Origin: Flavobacteriales bacterium UBA5933 | GTDB taxonomy: Bacteria; Bacteroidota; Bacteroidia; Flavobacteriales; Weeksellaceae | Length of the DNA: 15,731 nt | Assembly: GCA_002430925.1 (NCBI GenBank) | Contig: DJDD01000081.1 | Span: 5,006 to 20,736 of the forward strand | Direction of reading: 5' to 3' | In this document: positions 1 through 7,183 of the stretch, piece by piece | How the letters are laid out: every line of letters starts with the position of its first letter | How positions within the stretch are numbered: the first letter of the stretch is position 1 | The notes under the pieces: generated by a model | What the model was told of the DNA's origin: nothing | What the model saw: the letters and a program-made list of their open reading frames with translations, nothing else | Databases searched by the model: none | Made by a program: the position numbers and the translations under genes

Positions 1-16
1 TCAATCACTATTGCAA
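1..16 (-). repeat. Edge of an intergenic repeat copy, cut by the window start
   Basis: Bases 1-16 are the exact reverse complement of ttgcaatagtgattga at 6956-6971, which is the head of the intergenic repeat described at 6951-7100. A perfect 16-base match between two intergenic regions is more than I would expect by chance, although the sequence is AT-rich. If it is a true copy, the rest of the element runs leftwards out of the window. Its orientation relative to the upstream gene (porP-like, minus strand) would then match the first copy, which lies downstream of the DUF4197 gene. The match stops at base 17, so only the head can be judged. Confidence 0.45.
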
Positions 17-100
17 ATTACCTACTAATAAAAAATGAAGTATATTCTATTAGAAATAATTTGATTACGACAAGATAGTGTTTATCAAAAAAATGATTAG

Positions 101-136
101 CTAGTAATTGCAACCTTGAAAAGTTGCTATTGCTAG
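101..136. other. Imperfect hairpin in the gene-free left end
   Basis: Bases 101-114 and 123-136 form a 14-position stem with an 8-base loop (115-122). Twelve pairs are Watson-Crick, one is G-U and one is a T-T mismatch. On the minus strand the stem is followed after about six bases by a run of seven T, so it could be a weak second terminator behind the porP-like gene. It could equally be part of a small RNA or of a decayed repeat. The rest of 1-203 shows no credible reading frame, tRNA or other motif. Confidence 0.35.
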
Positions 137-203
137 ATACTTTGAGAGAAGGACTCGTGAAAAAGAAACCATTTATGGTTACGATTCATTCAAATAAAAT
201 AAA

Positions 204-235
204 AAATCCTGATACTTTTACTTGTATCAGGATTT
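204..235 (-). terminator. Rho-independent terminator after the PorP/SprF-like gene
   Basis: A perfect 12-bp stem (204-215 with 224-235, core aatcctgatac) encloses an 8-base loop. On the minus strand it starts 12 bases after the stop codon of the PorP/SprF-like gene and runs into a T-rich tract (TTTATTTTATTT). Position, stem quality and tract all fit an intrinsic terminator ending the two-gene transcript from 4394. Confidence 0.88.
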
Positions 236-247
236 ATATTTTAGTGA

Positions 248-1210
248 TTAATTATATCTTGCTCCCCAAGGGTTATCCAAATCGAACCCAAGGCTGAATA
301 ACATTCCATTTTTTCGTCCGTAGACTTGATAATCTGATAATCCAATGTCATAAGAAATTCCTGCTTTTAATGTTCCTACTTTAAATTTAAGGATAGGTGA
401 AATATACAAAGGATTACTGTATTTAGCACTCATACCTTGTTTATAACCAAGTCCAAAATCTACTCCTTGATTTCTATCTCCAAAAGAGAAATGCGACATT
501 AAGTTGATATCTAAATTACGCTGTGATATTGAGTTTACATTGTAAACCATTGACGGCTCTAAAGCTATTCCTTCTGCTACTTGCCATGTGTAACCAAAGT
601 TAAAATAATACCATGTTGGCAATGGTTCTACATTGTTTACATAATATACGTTTTCGGTTAATGGAATATTAAGCACCGATGCTCCTCCAGAAAAACCTGC
701 ATATTTGAATGACAAACCTACATTTGCAAAAAACACAGAGTATTTATCTTGTTGTAATGCTGGATCATTAGGATCTTCTGCAACTAATTTAGAATAATCA
801 AATCGTTGCGCAACATTTGATGCTCCTACCCCAAAAGAAAAAACGCTAGGATTATTTTCTTCATTGTACGAATTATCTTCTATTGGAATGTGGTAAGCTG
901 CATTAACTCCAAATCCTGTCATTTTTACAGCTCCATTTCTATCATTAAAAAATTGCATCCCTAATGCTAAACGATCTACAATAACACCATGCGCACTAAT
1001 TGTTTGTGTACTTGGACTATCTGCCATATCATCCCATTGATTGCGATGTGTTGCTGTAATAGAAATTACAGTTGGATCTTGACCTGCGTATGATGGATTA
1101 ATAAGCATTTTATCGCTTACTAAATAATGATTATAAAATGGTAAACCTTGTTGTGCTTTAACCTTAGAGATAGAAAATAACACGAGAAAAATAAATGATA
1201 ATTTTTTCAT
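248..1210 (-). CDS. PorP/SprF family type IX secretion system outer-membrane protein
   Basis: This 320-residue protein has a clear signal peptide (KK, a hydrophobic stretch, cleavage likely after A19 in KVKA|QQG). The mature part starts with the family hallmark: aromatic-rich QQGLPFYNHY, then NPSYAG at about residues 38-43. The remainder is alternating beta-strand sequence rich in Gly and aromatic residues, and ends in strands typical of an outer-membrane beta-barrel. The length is normal for PorP/SprF proteins. In this family PorP is part of the T9SS machinery, while SprF-like paralogues sit beside one large secreted protein and are needed for its secretion or surface display. Here the gene follows the CHU_C-domain protein by only 22 bases on the same strand, so the SprF-like role is the better inference. 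It is not the core porP of the porPKLMN cluster, because none of those genes is beside it. The ATG at 1210 directly precedes the signal peptide. Confidence 0.93.
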   Translation of the reverse strand: MKKLSFIFLVLFSISKVKAQQGLPFYNHYLVSDKMLINPSYAGQDPTVISITATHRNQWDDMADSPSTQTISAHGVIVDRLALGMQFFNDRNGAVKMTGFGVNAAYHIPIEDNSYNEENNPSVFSFGVGASNVAQRFDYSKLVAEDPNDPALQQDKYSVFFANVGLSFKYAGFSGGASVLNIPLTENVYYVNNVEPLPTWYYFNFGYTWQVAEGIALEPSMVYNVNSISQRNLDINLMSHFSFGDRNQGVDFGLGYKQGMSAKYSNPLYISPILKFKVGTLKAGISYDIGLSDYQVYGRKNGMLFSLGFDLDNPWGARYN

Positions 1211-1232
1211 AATTTTTTATTCAATCGTTGAA

Positions 1233-4200
1233 TTAAATTTTACGTTTCAATAATATACTTCCAGAATATTGTACTTTAATAACACCTGTTCTTTTTGATG
1301 ATTCTAATAAATACCAATATGAATCATCTGGTAAAATAATTCCGTTTTGTGTTCCGTCCCACTCAATTATATTTATTCCCTCTTTAGAAATTATTTGCCT
1401 TCCGTATCGATCAAAAATAATTAATTTGTAAGAATGCGTTATATCATTGGCTTGACCATTTTTCGTCATTGGTTTCCATAAATCATTTTTACCGTCTCCA
1501 TTTGGAGTAATAACGTTTGGTAAATCAAGATAAATAATGTCTGATTCCTCTGAAATTCCACAATTATCTAAACTAACTTTTACAACAAAATTAGAGTTTG
1601 TTAAATTAGCTGGAATGATTAGTGTGTTACTTCGTTGCCAATTTATAATTACATTTCCACTGTTATCATACAATGCATATTGCAATACTCCACTTCCTTT
1701 TGCTGAAACAATTATACTTTTTTGATTGATTACAATTTTTTCTATCGTTGGCACTGGAGAATTTTCTACAACCAACGTTTTTACAATACTACAACCTGTC
1801 GATTTGTTTTCTATAGTTACTTTATAAGTTCCTATTTCTAAATCGTATTTATCAATTCCAGTAACTCTAGTTCCATTTGCTTTTTCTACAATATAAGTAT
1901 AATCGTTGTAATTGGTTTGCGATGTAAAATCTAATACATACAATTCTCCTGTACAAACATATCCTTTCTCAGGAACTGTAATTGGTGGTAATTCATTTTG
2001 TTGGTAATAAAATTTAATATCAACTTGTCCACAATAGTTTGGATCTTCAAATGTTATTGATGTATTTCCTTGTCCTAAACCAATTTTTGCAAAAATCTCA
2101 TCCACAGTAGATAAAGATTCTAATGTTGCATATTGTGTTTTAATATAATCTAACAAAGTTTGAATTTGATTTTTTGCTCCCGTTTCATCATCAGCACAAA
2201 AAACAATTTCATGAGATTGATTATAGCTATTCAAAGAAGCTGCATCTACAACTAAACCTGGCTTTTTAGTTACTGTAATTATTTTTTCTACAAAACATGT
2301 ATTATCAATTTTATTTTTGAATAACACACTAATTTTTGCTTTTCCTGATGAGTCAAAAGTTAAAGCTGTAGAATTGTTATGTAGTATTTCATAATCATAA
2401 TTCGTGGTAGAAGCAGAACCGAATAAATCATTTAAAACACTTTGATTGATTATAATTAAATTATTACAATCTGCTTGTAATGTTGTTGTGGTATCAGACA
2501 CATTTGGCTTCGTAATGACTTGTAATTTTAATTGCATTTCATCTGACCAACATGATTCTCCATTCAATTGAATTTTAAAAGATATTGTTGTTGATTGATC
2601 ATCAGAAAGAGTAACATCTGAAATACCACTAAAAGCAGCTATATTATTTCCTAATTTAGATTTTAAATAAGTTTCTATTGCTGTTTTTGTGAATGTAAAC
2701 CCCGCACCAACTGCTGAACATGTAGAATTATAATTTGCTATATTATCAACTTTTACAAATGATGATTGATTAAGCGCAAATGTTAAATTAACACTTGTAT
2801 CACAAATTGTATTCGAATTATCAGAAGCTAATGCTTTAACTATTATTTGTCCATTTTTGTTGGTTCTGATATAATTTGCTAACTCAGTAATTGCTATTTC
2901 TGTTGTTCCATCAGCCTGATAAAATCTTAATTGGTAAGCACTACCATTCTGAATTGTATTAATAGCCGTATCTACATTTGTTTGAGAAAAATCATCTAAA
3001 CAAATACCAGAAATTGATGCATTAACAATATTTGCAGGAGAAGTTCTAGTCACAGTGAAATTTACTGGATCACTTTCGCAACTAGAAGATTTAGAAACAA
3101 TTTTTACTTGATATTCTAACGGAGTTCCTACAGCAATAGAATTAGAAGAACCATCATATATTGAATTTCCTCCCAATGTTACAATTAAATCAAACTGATT
3201 TTTATCGACTCCTAATTTAGAATAAATTGTATCAAAATTAATCGTGTACGAAGAATTACATGTTGTATCACTTGATCCCGAAGATAAAGTTGGTTTTCCT
3301 TGTTTTAGTGGAATAGATTTTTCTTCGGAAATTATAGGACAACTTCCTCCATAATTTACTTTTACTTTTATAGCTGTTTCTTCACCAGCAGATAATGTTA
3401 CATTATCTCCTGAGTTATATGAATTACCATTAATTGATATAGAAGATATTGTATAATTAGAATCAACAGTATCAAAAAGTTGACTTAATAAAATCGATTG
3501 ATTTGGAACAGTAAAAGTTGTAGTACAAGCATATTCTGTAGCAAAAGATGATTTAAAATTAAATATATGTTCTGCTATAAATTGAATTGGAATGGTGTAA
3601 ATGTATTTTAATTTACCTGCATTATCAAATACTTTTGCTATGTAAGTTTGATTGAGTTGAATGTTCCCTCCTACGGAAGAAGTAATATCATTTGTTATTT
3701 CCGAAGAAGAAGTTTCATTTTGATAAATTTTAATATTACTTACATTGATTGAAGAATCAGAATATTCCGTTGCAATTTTAGATTTTACATCTGATTTAAT
3801 CGTTGAAAGTAAAATTGTATTATTTAAACATAAATTACTATAAGAAACTGTACCTCTATTTGGTTCTGGTTCACAAACCGTAGCTGTTCCTCCTGGAGTA
3901 ATTGAAAAAGTTATATTTTGATTAGCTCCTAAAACACCAATAACTATATATTGCCCAGCTGTTACAGTTATTGGTTTTAATTTACCATCTGCAGTTCCAT
4001 AAAATTCACATTCATCTGTTGCAGAATCAAATAATCCTTTTTCTGTAGTTACAGAACTATATGAAGATCTTATTGCATCATATCTAGATTCTTCATTCAA
4101 AAAAAAATTATTTAGTTGATTATCTGTCAAAACCCAAACATGGTAATTTACTAAACCATTTGCTTGTAAAGTAAATTTAAAAGTTCCATCAGTTACAACT

Positions 4201-4394
4201 TTATAATAGTTTATACTTTTATAGCTATCATTTAAATCTTGAGAACATCCCGTAGCTGTTTTAAATTTATACGTAAAATAGGTATTATTTAAAGTTAGAT
4301 TAGAATTGTTACCACATAAATTATTAAATGAGCCTATTTGCCCATAAGCAAAGCTATTTAATAGTAGTAGTAAAAAGTAAAAAATCTTTTTCAT
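1233..4394 (-). CDS. Large secreted modular protein with type B (CHU_C) gliding-motility C-terminal sorting domain
   Basis: This 1053-residue protein begins with a signal peptide (cleavage near A16-Y-G18|Q19). Residues 20-180 form a beta-rich N-terminal domain with Cys at 27, 50, 129 and 174; it faintly resembles the N-terminal domains of other flavobacterial proteins of this class. Residues about 185-880 are a string of diverged beta-sandwich-like modules. Seven of them carry a cysteine pair (290/352, 379/439, 465/531, 559/615, 643/700, 733/788, 814/868) with a period of 81-94 residues. The last roughly 95 residues are the CHU_C type B sorting domain: LPNVITPNGDGKNDLW (958-973), then IFDRYGRQI, WDGT and the closing strand GSILLKRKI. 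Such proteins cross the outer membrane by T9SS and stay on the surface or are released. The ligand is unknown; no enzyme motif is visible. It is far shorter than the SprB adhesin but shares its gene arrangement. It is the first gene of a unit with the PorP/SprF-like gene. Confidence 0.92.
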   Translation of the reverse strand: MKKIFYFLLLLLNSFAYGQIGSFNNLCGNNSNLTLNNTYFTYKFKTATGCSQDLNDSYKSINYYKVVTDGTFKFTLQANGLVNYHVWVLTDNQLNNFFLNEESRYDAIRSSYSSVTTEKGLFDSATDECEFYGTADGKLKPITVTAGQYIVIGVLGANQNITFSITPGGTATVCEPEPNRGTVSYSNLCLNNTILLSTIKSDVKSKIATEYSDSSINVSNIKIYQNETSSSEITNDITSSVGGNIQLNQTYIAKVFDNAGKLKYIYTIPIQFIAEHIFNFKSSFATEYACTTTFTVPNQSILLSQLFDTVDSNYTISSISINGNSYNSGDNVTLSAGEETAIKVKVNYGGSCPIISEEKSIPLKQGKPTLSSGSSDTTCNSSYTINFDTIYSKLGVDKNQFDLIVTLGGNSIYDGSSNSIAVGTPLEYQVKIVSKSSSCESDPVNFTVTRTSPANIVNASISGICLDDFSQTNVDTAINTIQNGSAYQLRFYQADGTTEIAITELANYIRTNKNGQIIVKALASDNSNTICDTSVNLTFALNQSSFVKVDNIANYNSTCSAVGAGFTFTKTAIETYLKSKLGNNIAAFSGISDVTLSDDQSTTISFKIQLNGESCWSDEMQLKLQVITKPNVSDTTTTLQADCNNLIIINQSVLNDLFGSASTTNYDYEILHNNSTALTFDSSGKAKISVLFKNKIDNTCFVEKIITVTKKPGLVVDAASLNSYNQSHEIVFCADDETGAKNQIQTLLDYIKTQYATLESLSTVDEIFAKIGLGQGNTSITFEDPNYCGQVDIKFYYQQNELPPITVPEKGYVCTGELYVLDFTSQTNYNDYTYIVEKANGTRVTGIDKYDLEIGTYKVTIENKSTGCSIVKTLVVENSPVPTIEKIVINQKSIIVSAKGSGVLQYALYDNSGNVIINWQRSNTLIIPANLTNSNFVVKVSLDNCGISEESDIIYLDLPNVITPNGDGKNDLWKPMTKNGQANDITHSYKLIIFDRYGRQIISKEGINIIEWDGTQNGIILPDDSYWYLLESSKRTGVIKVQYSGSILLKRKI

Positions 4395-4435
4395 AGTTCT
4401 TTTTCATCTCTATTTAGTAACGCAATTTAAGATAG

Positions 4436-4456
4436 ATTATTCTATTGAAGAATAAT
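4436..4456. promoter_or_regulatory. Dyad between divergent genes (possible operator)
   Basis: An 8-bp perfect dyad (attattct at 4436-4443, agaataat at 4449-4456, 5-base spacer) sits in the 114-base region between the divergent secreted-protein gene and prfC, just upstream of the presumed -33 region of prfC. It has no T-tract, so it is not a terminator. It could be a regulator site, but short AT-rich dyads also arise by chance. Confidence 0.2.
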
Positions 4457-4480
4457 GTTTCTATTTTTCTACAGATAAAC

Positions 4481-4488
4481 TATCTTTG
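4481..4488 (+). promoter_or_regulatory. Bacteroidota-type -7 promoter box for prfC
   Basis: TATCTTTG fits the Bacteroidota primary sigma factor -7 consensus TAnnTTTG exactly. The expected transcription start a few bases downstream of the box (about 4493-4496) would give a leader of only some 13-16 bases before the ATG at 4509. No good TTG is seen at the usual -33 distance (about 4458-4462 reads TTTCT), so the upstream element is weak. The box is the best promoter candidate in the window. Confidence 0.6.
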
Positions 4489-4508
4489 CAACCTGAAATT
4501 TGATTACA

Positions 4509-6095
4509 ATGTCTTTAGAAAAAGAAATAAATAAAAGAAAAACCTTTGGTATTATTGCCCATCCAGATGCTGGTAAAACAACTCTTACAGAAAAGTTATT
4601 ATTATTTGGAGGTGCTATACAAGAGGCAGGAGCAGTAAAAAGTAATAAAATAAAAAAAGGAGCTACTTCCGATTTTATGGAGATAGAACGTCAACGTGGA
4701 ATATCTGTTGCGACATCTGTTTTAGCTTTTGAATACAAAGGAAAAAAAATTAATATCCTAGATACTCCTGGTCACAAAGATTTTGCTGAAGATACTTTCC
4801 GTACACTTACTGCTGTTGATTCTGCTATTGTAGTAATAGATGTTGCAAAAGGGGTTGAGGAACAAACAATCAAATTAGTAGAAGTTTGTCGTATGCGTAA
4901 AATTCCTATGTTGGTTTTCATTAATAAAATGGACCGTGAAGGTAAAGATGCATTTGATTTAATGGATGAAGTAGAACAAAACTTAGGCTTACAAGTTACT
5001 CCACTTTCTTGGCCAATTGGTATTGGTGCTACTTTCAAAGGGATTTACAATATTTGGGAAAAAAATATCAATATTTTTTCTGGAGACAACAAACAAAAAA
5101 TTTCAGAAACAACAAAAATTGAAGATTTAGCTAATCCTGAGTTAGATGAATTAATAGGAGAAAACTATGCTGAAAATCTTCGTAACGAAATTGATTTAAT
5201 CGATGGTGTTTACCCAAAATTTGACATGCAAGAATATATGAACGGAAACTTACAACCTGTATTTTTTGGTTCTGCATTAAACAATTTTGGTGTACGCGAA
5301 TTATTAGATGCCTTCGTAGATATAGCTCCTACTCCACAAGCAAAAGAAACAGATTTAAGAGAAATAGAACCTTACGAAAATAAATTCTCTGGTTTTGTAT
5401 TCAAAATTCACGCGAATATGGATCCAAAACACCGAGATCGTTTAGCATTCGTAAAAATAGTTTCTGGAAAATTTGAACGTAATAAAAACTATTTCCATGT
5501 TCGCCAAGGTAAAAACATGAAATTCCCTGCTCCAAATGCTTTTTTTGCCGACAAAAAAGAAGTTGTAGACGAATCATATGCTGGTGATATTGTTGGTTTA
5601 CATGATACAGGAAATTTCAGAATTGGAGACACTTTAACAGAAGGAGAAAAATTCACTTTCAAAGGAATTCCTGCTTTCTCTCCAGAACATTTCCGTTATA
5701 TCAATAATGCTGATCCAATGAAAGCAAAACAATTGGAAAAAGGTATCGATCAATTAATGGACGAAGGTGTTGCTCAGTTATTTACATTAGAAATGAATAA
5801 CCGTAAAGTCATTGGTACTGTTGGTGCATTACAATATGAGGTTATTCAATACCGTTTAGAACACGAATATGGAGCCAAAGCAACTTACGAACCATTCGCT
5901 GTACACAAAGCATGTTGGGTAGAAGTTGATGATGAAAACACAGAAGAATTTAAAGAGTTTAAACGTGTAAAACAACGTTACCTTGCAAGAGACAAATTCA
6001 ACCAATTAGTTTTCTTGGCAGATTCTGCATTCACTATTCAAATGACACAAGACAAATTCCCTTCTATTAAATTACACTTTGTAAGTGAATTTTAA
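4509..6095 (+). CDS. prfC: Peptide chain release factor 3 (RF3), translational GTPase
   Basis: RF3 is a cytoplasmic GTPase that removes the class I release factors RF1 and RF2 from the ribosome after peptide release. The 528-residue product has all GTPase motifs: P-loop AHPDAGKT (17-24), switch I ERQRGISV (60-67), DTPGHKDF (85-92) and NKMD (139-142). Domain II and the RF3 C-terminal domain follow, as in E. coli RF3 (529 residues). KSNKIKKGATSDFMEIERQRGIS is RF3-type and separates it from EF-G and LepA. I chose the ATG at 4509 over an in-frame TTG at 4500: the protein from MSLEKEI has the usual family N-terminus, and the TTG lies almost at the predicted transcription start. It is divergent from the secreted-protein gene and 24 bases ahead of the DUF4197 gene, with no terminator between, so the two are probably co-transcribed. 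Confidence 0.97.
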   Translation: MSLEKEINKRKTFGIIAHPDAGKTTLTEKLLLFGGAIQEAGAVKSNKIKKGATSDFMEIERQRGISVATSVLAFEYKGKKINILDTPGHKDFAEDTFRTLTAVDSAIVVIDVAKGVEEQTIKLVEVCRMRKIPMLVFINKMDREGKDAFDLMDEVEQNLGLQVTPLSWPIGIGATFKGIYNIWEKNINIFSGDNKQKISETTKIEDLANPELDELIGENYAENLRNEIDLIDGVYPKFDMQEYMNGNLQPVFFGSALNNFGVRELLDAFVDIAPTPQAKETDLREIEPYENKFSGFVFKIHANMDPKHRDRLAFVKIVSGKFERNKNYFHVRQGKNMKFPAPNAFFADKKEVVDESYAGDIVGLHDTGNFRIGDTLTEGEKFTFKGIPAFSPEHFRYINNADPMKAKQLEKGIDQLMDEGVAQLFTLEMNNRKVIGTVGALQYEVIQYRLEHEYGAKATYEPFAVHKACWVEVDDENTEEFKEFKRVKQRYLARDKFNQLVFLADSAFTIQMTQDKFPSIKLHFVSEF

Positions 6096-6119
6096 TAGAA
6101 AAATAAAAACATATTTTCT

Positions 6120-6947
6120 ATGAAAAAAATTAGTTTAGGCATCATATTCCTTACAGCATTTTCTTTTCAAGCCAAAGCTCAAGATTTAAAATCTATCTTG
6201 GATTCAATAAAAAATGAAGTAGAAAAAGCTGAAAGTACTAAAGAAAATAAAAAAACAAAGAAAAAATCTACAACAACTGCTCAAACTGCAACAGTTGATA
6301 GTGGAACGTCAACTACAGCAAGTAGTTTGTCTTCTTTGTCAAATTCTACAATTGCATCTGGATTAAAAGAAGCTTTATCTATTGGATTAAATGATGGAAT
6401 AAAATCATTAAGCCAAAAAAATGGATTCTATAACAATCCTATTGCAAAAATTGTAATGCCAGAAGAATTACAACAAGTAGAAAAAACATTAAGAACATTA
6501 GGTTTAGGAAGTTTAGCAGATAAAGGTGTGAAATTAATTAATTCTGCTGCTGAAGATGCTGTTTCTGATGCTGCTCCAATTTTTGTAAATGCACTTACGT
6601 CAATGACTATTACAGATGCTAAAAATATCTTATTAGGAGGTAATAATGCAGCTACAACTTATCTTAAAACTAAAACGAATACCGATTTAACTAAAGCTTT
6701 TGAGCCTAAAATTGAAGCTTCATTAAGTAAAGTAGGAGCTGATAAAGTTTGGAATCAAATGATTACAAAATACAATACTTTAACAGGAAATAATGTAGAA
6801 CCTAATCTTGATACCTACGTAACTCAACAAGCTATTAATGGAGTTTTTAATATGGTTGCTGAAAAAGAGGAAGGTATTCGTAGCAATACAGCATTAAGAA
6901 CTACATCATTATTACAACAAGTTTTTGGAGCACAAGATTCTAAATAA
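6120..6947 (+). CDS. DUF4197 domain protein, exported, function unknown
   Basis: This 275-residue protein has an N-terminal signal peptide (MKK, hydrophobic core, cleavage likely after AKA20|Q). A Lys/Ser/Thr-rich low-complexity linker follows at about residues 33-75 (KENKKTKKKSTTT). The rest, about 75-272, matches DUF4197 as I know it: LKEALSIGL near the start, the conserved NGFYNNP and IVMPEEL segments, LRTLGLG, an AAEDAV/APIF helix, MTITDA, LKTKTNTDL, and YVTQQAINGVF near the end. There is no cysteine after the signal peptide, so it should be a soluble periplasmic protein and not a lipoprotein. No catalytic motif is evident and the family has no established function. The gene starts 24 bases after prfC and lacks its own visible promoter box. 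The family assignment is firm; any link to translation termination would be speculation from position alone. Confidence 0.88.
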   Translation: MKKISLGIIFLTAFSFQAKAQDLKSILDSIKNEVEKAESTKENKKTKKKSTTTAQTATVDSGTSTTASSLSSLSNSTIASGLKEALSIGLNDGIKSLSQKNGFYNNPIAKIVMPEELQQVEKTLRTLGLGSLADKGVKLINSAAEDAVSDAAPIFVNALTSMTITDAKNILLGGNNAATTYLKTKTNTDLTKAFEPKIEASLSKVGADKVWNQMITKYNTLTGNNVEPNLDTYVTQQAINGVFNMVAEKEEGIRSNTALRTTSLLQQVFGAQDSK

Positions 6948-6950
6948 ATT

Positions 6951-7100
6951 AGTGATTGCAATAGTGATTGAAGCGGCATCCTTTTTAGATTGTTCATTTC
7001 GACTTGGTATTACATTTCGACTTTGCTCAATGTGACAATTCGAAATGCAAGAACCAATCTAAAAAGATATAGCGAGAAAGCACGCCCGAAGGGATTGCCC
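6951..7100 (+). repeat. Structured flavobacterial intergenic repeat
   Basis: The element starts right after the DUF4197 stop codon with two copies of agtgattg (6951-6958, 6963-6970), followed by aagcggcatcc. A perfect 12-bp stem (ctttttagattg 6981-6992 with caatctaaaaag 7055-7066) brackets a core. The core holds a direct repeat catttcgactt (6995-7005, 7013-7023) and a partner cgaaatg (7041-7047) that can pair with either copy. The tail gatatagcgagaaagcac ends in a small ccc-gaa-ggg hairpin (7085-7093). Head (GCGGCATCC) and tail (GATATAGCG...CCCGAAGGG) resemble a repeat I remember between many Flavobacterium genes; this is from memory. The head recurs inverted at 1-16. No reading frame is evident. 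It could be an RNA 3' element, a REP-like element, or both. Confidence 0.65.
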
Positions 7101-7119
7101 TAACAACAAATATAAAATT

Positions 7120-7152
7120 AAAAAGCTGGTTCAATATATGAACCAGCTTTTT
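7120..7152. terminator. Bidirectional rho-independent terminator between DUF4197 gene and amt
   Basis: A perfect 13-bp stem (7120-7132 with 7140-7152; core agctggttc) encloses a 7-base loop. The stem is flanked by A on the left arm and T on the right, so a T-run follows the GC-rich core on either strand. On the minus strand the stem lies about 30 bases past the amt stop. On the plus strand it lies downstream of the DUF4197 gene and the repeat. It most likely ends both converging transcripts. Confidence 0.88.
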
Positions 7153-7183
7153 GTCAAAAATACAAAACCTCTATAAATATGAG

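Noticed and set aside
158..290. Short plus-strand frame starting at GTG 158
   Set aside because: It runs through the terminator stem and into the antisense of the PorP/SprF-like gene; it is not credible as a gene.
1537..1725. 62-codon open frame on the plus strand inside the secreted-protein gene
   Set aside because: It lies antisense to a well-supported gene and has no recognisable product or promoter.
4500..4508. In-frame TTG start three codons upstream of the prfC ATG
   Set aside because: It adds only M-I-T, lies almost on the predicted transcription start, and the ATG at 4509 gives the usual RF3 N-terminus.
4772..5038. 88-codon minus-strand open frame inside prfC
   Set aside because: It is antisense to the conserved GTPase domain and its Ser/Thr/Ile-rich composition is that of a shadow frame.
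6981..7066. Reading the 12-bp stem of the intergenic repeat as a plain terminator for the DUF4197 gene
   Set aside because: The loop region is over 60 bases and no T-run follows; the compact stem at 7120-7152 fits a terminator far better.
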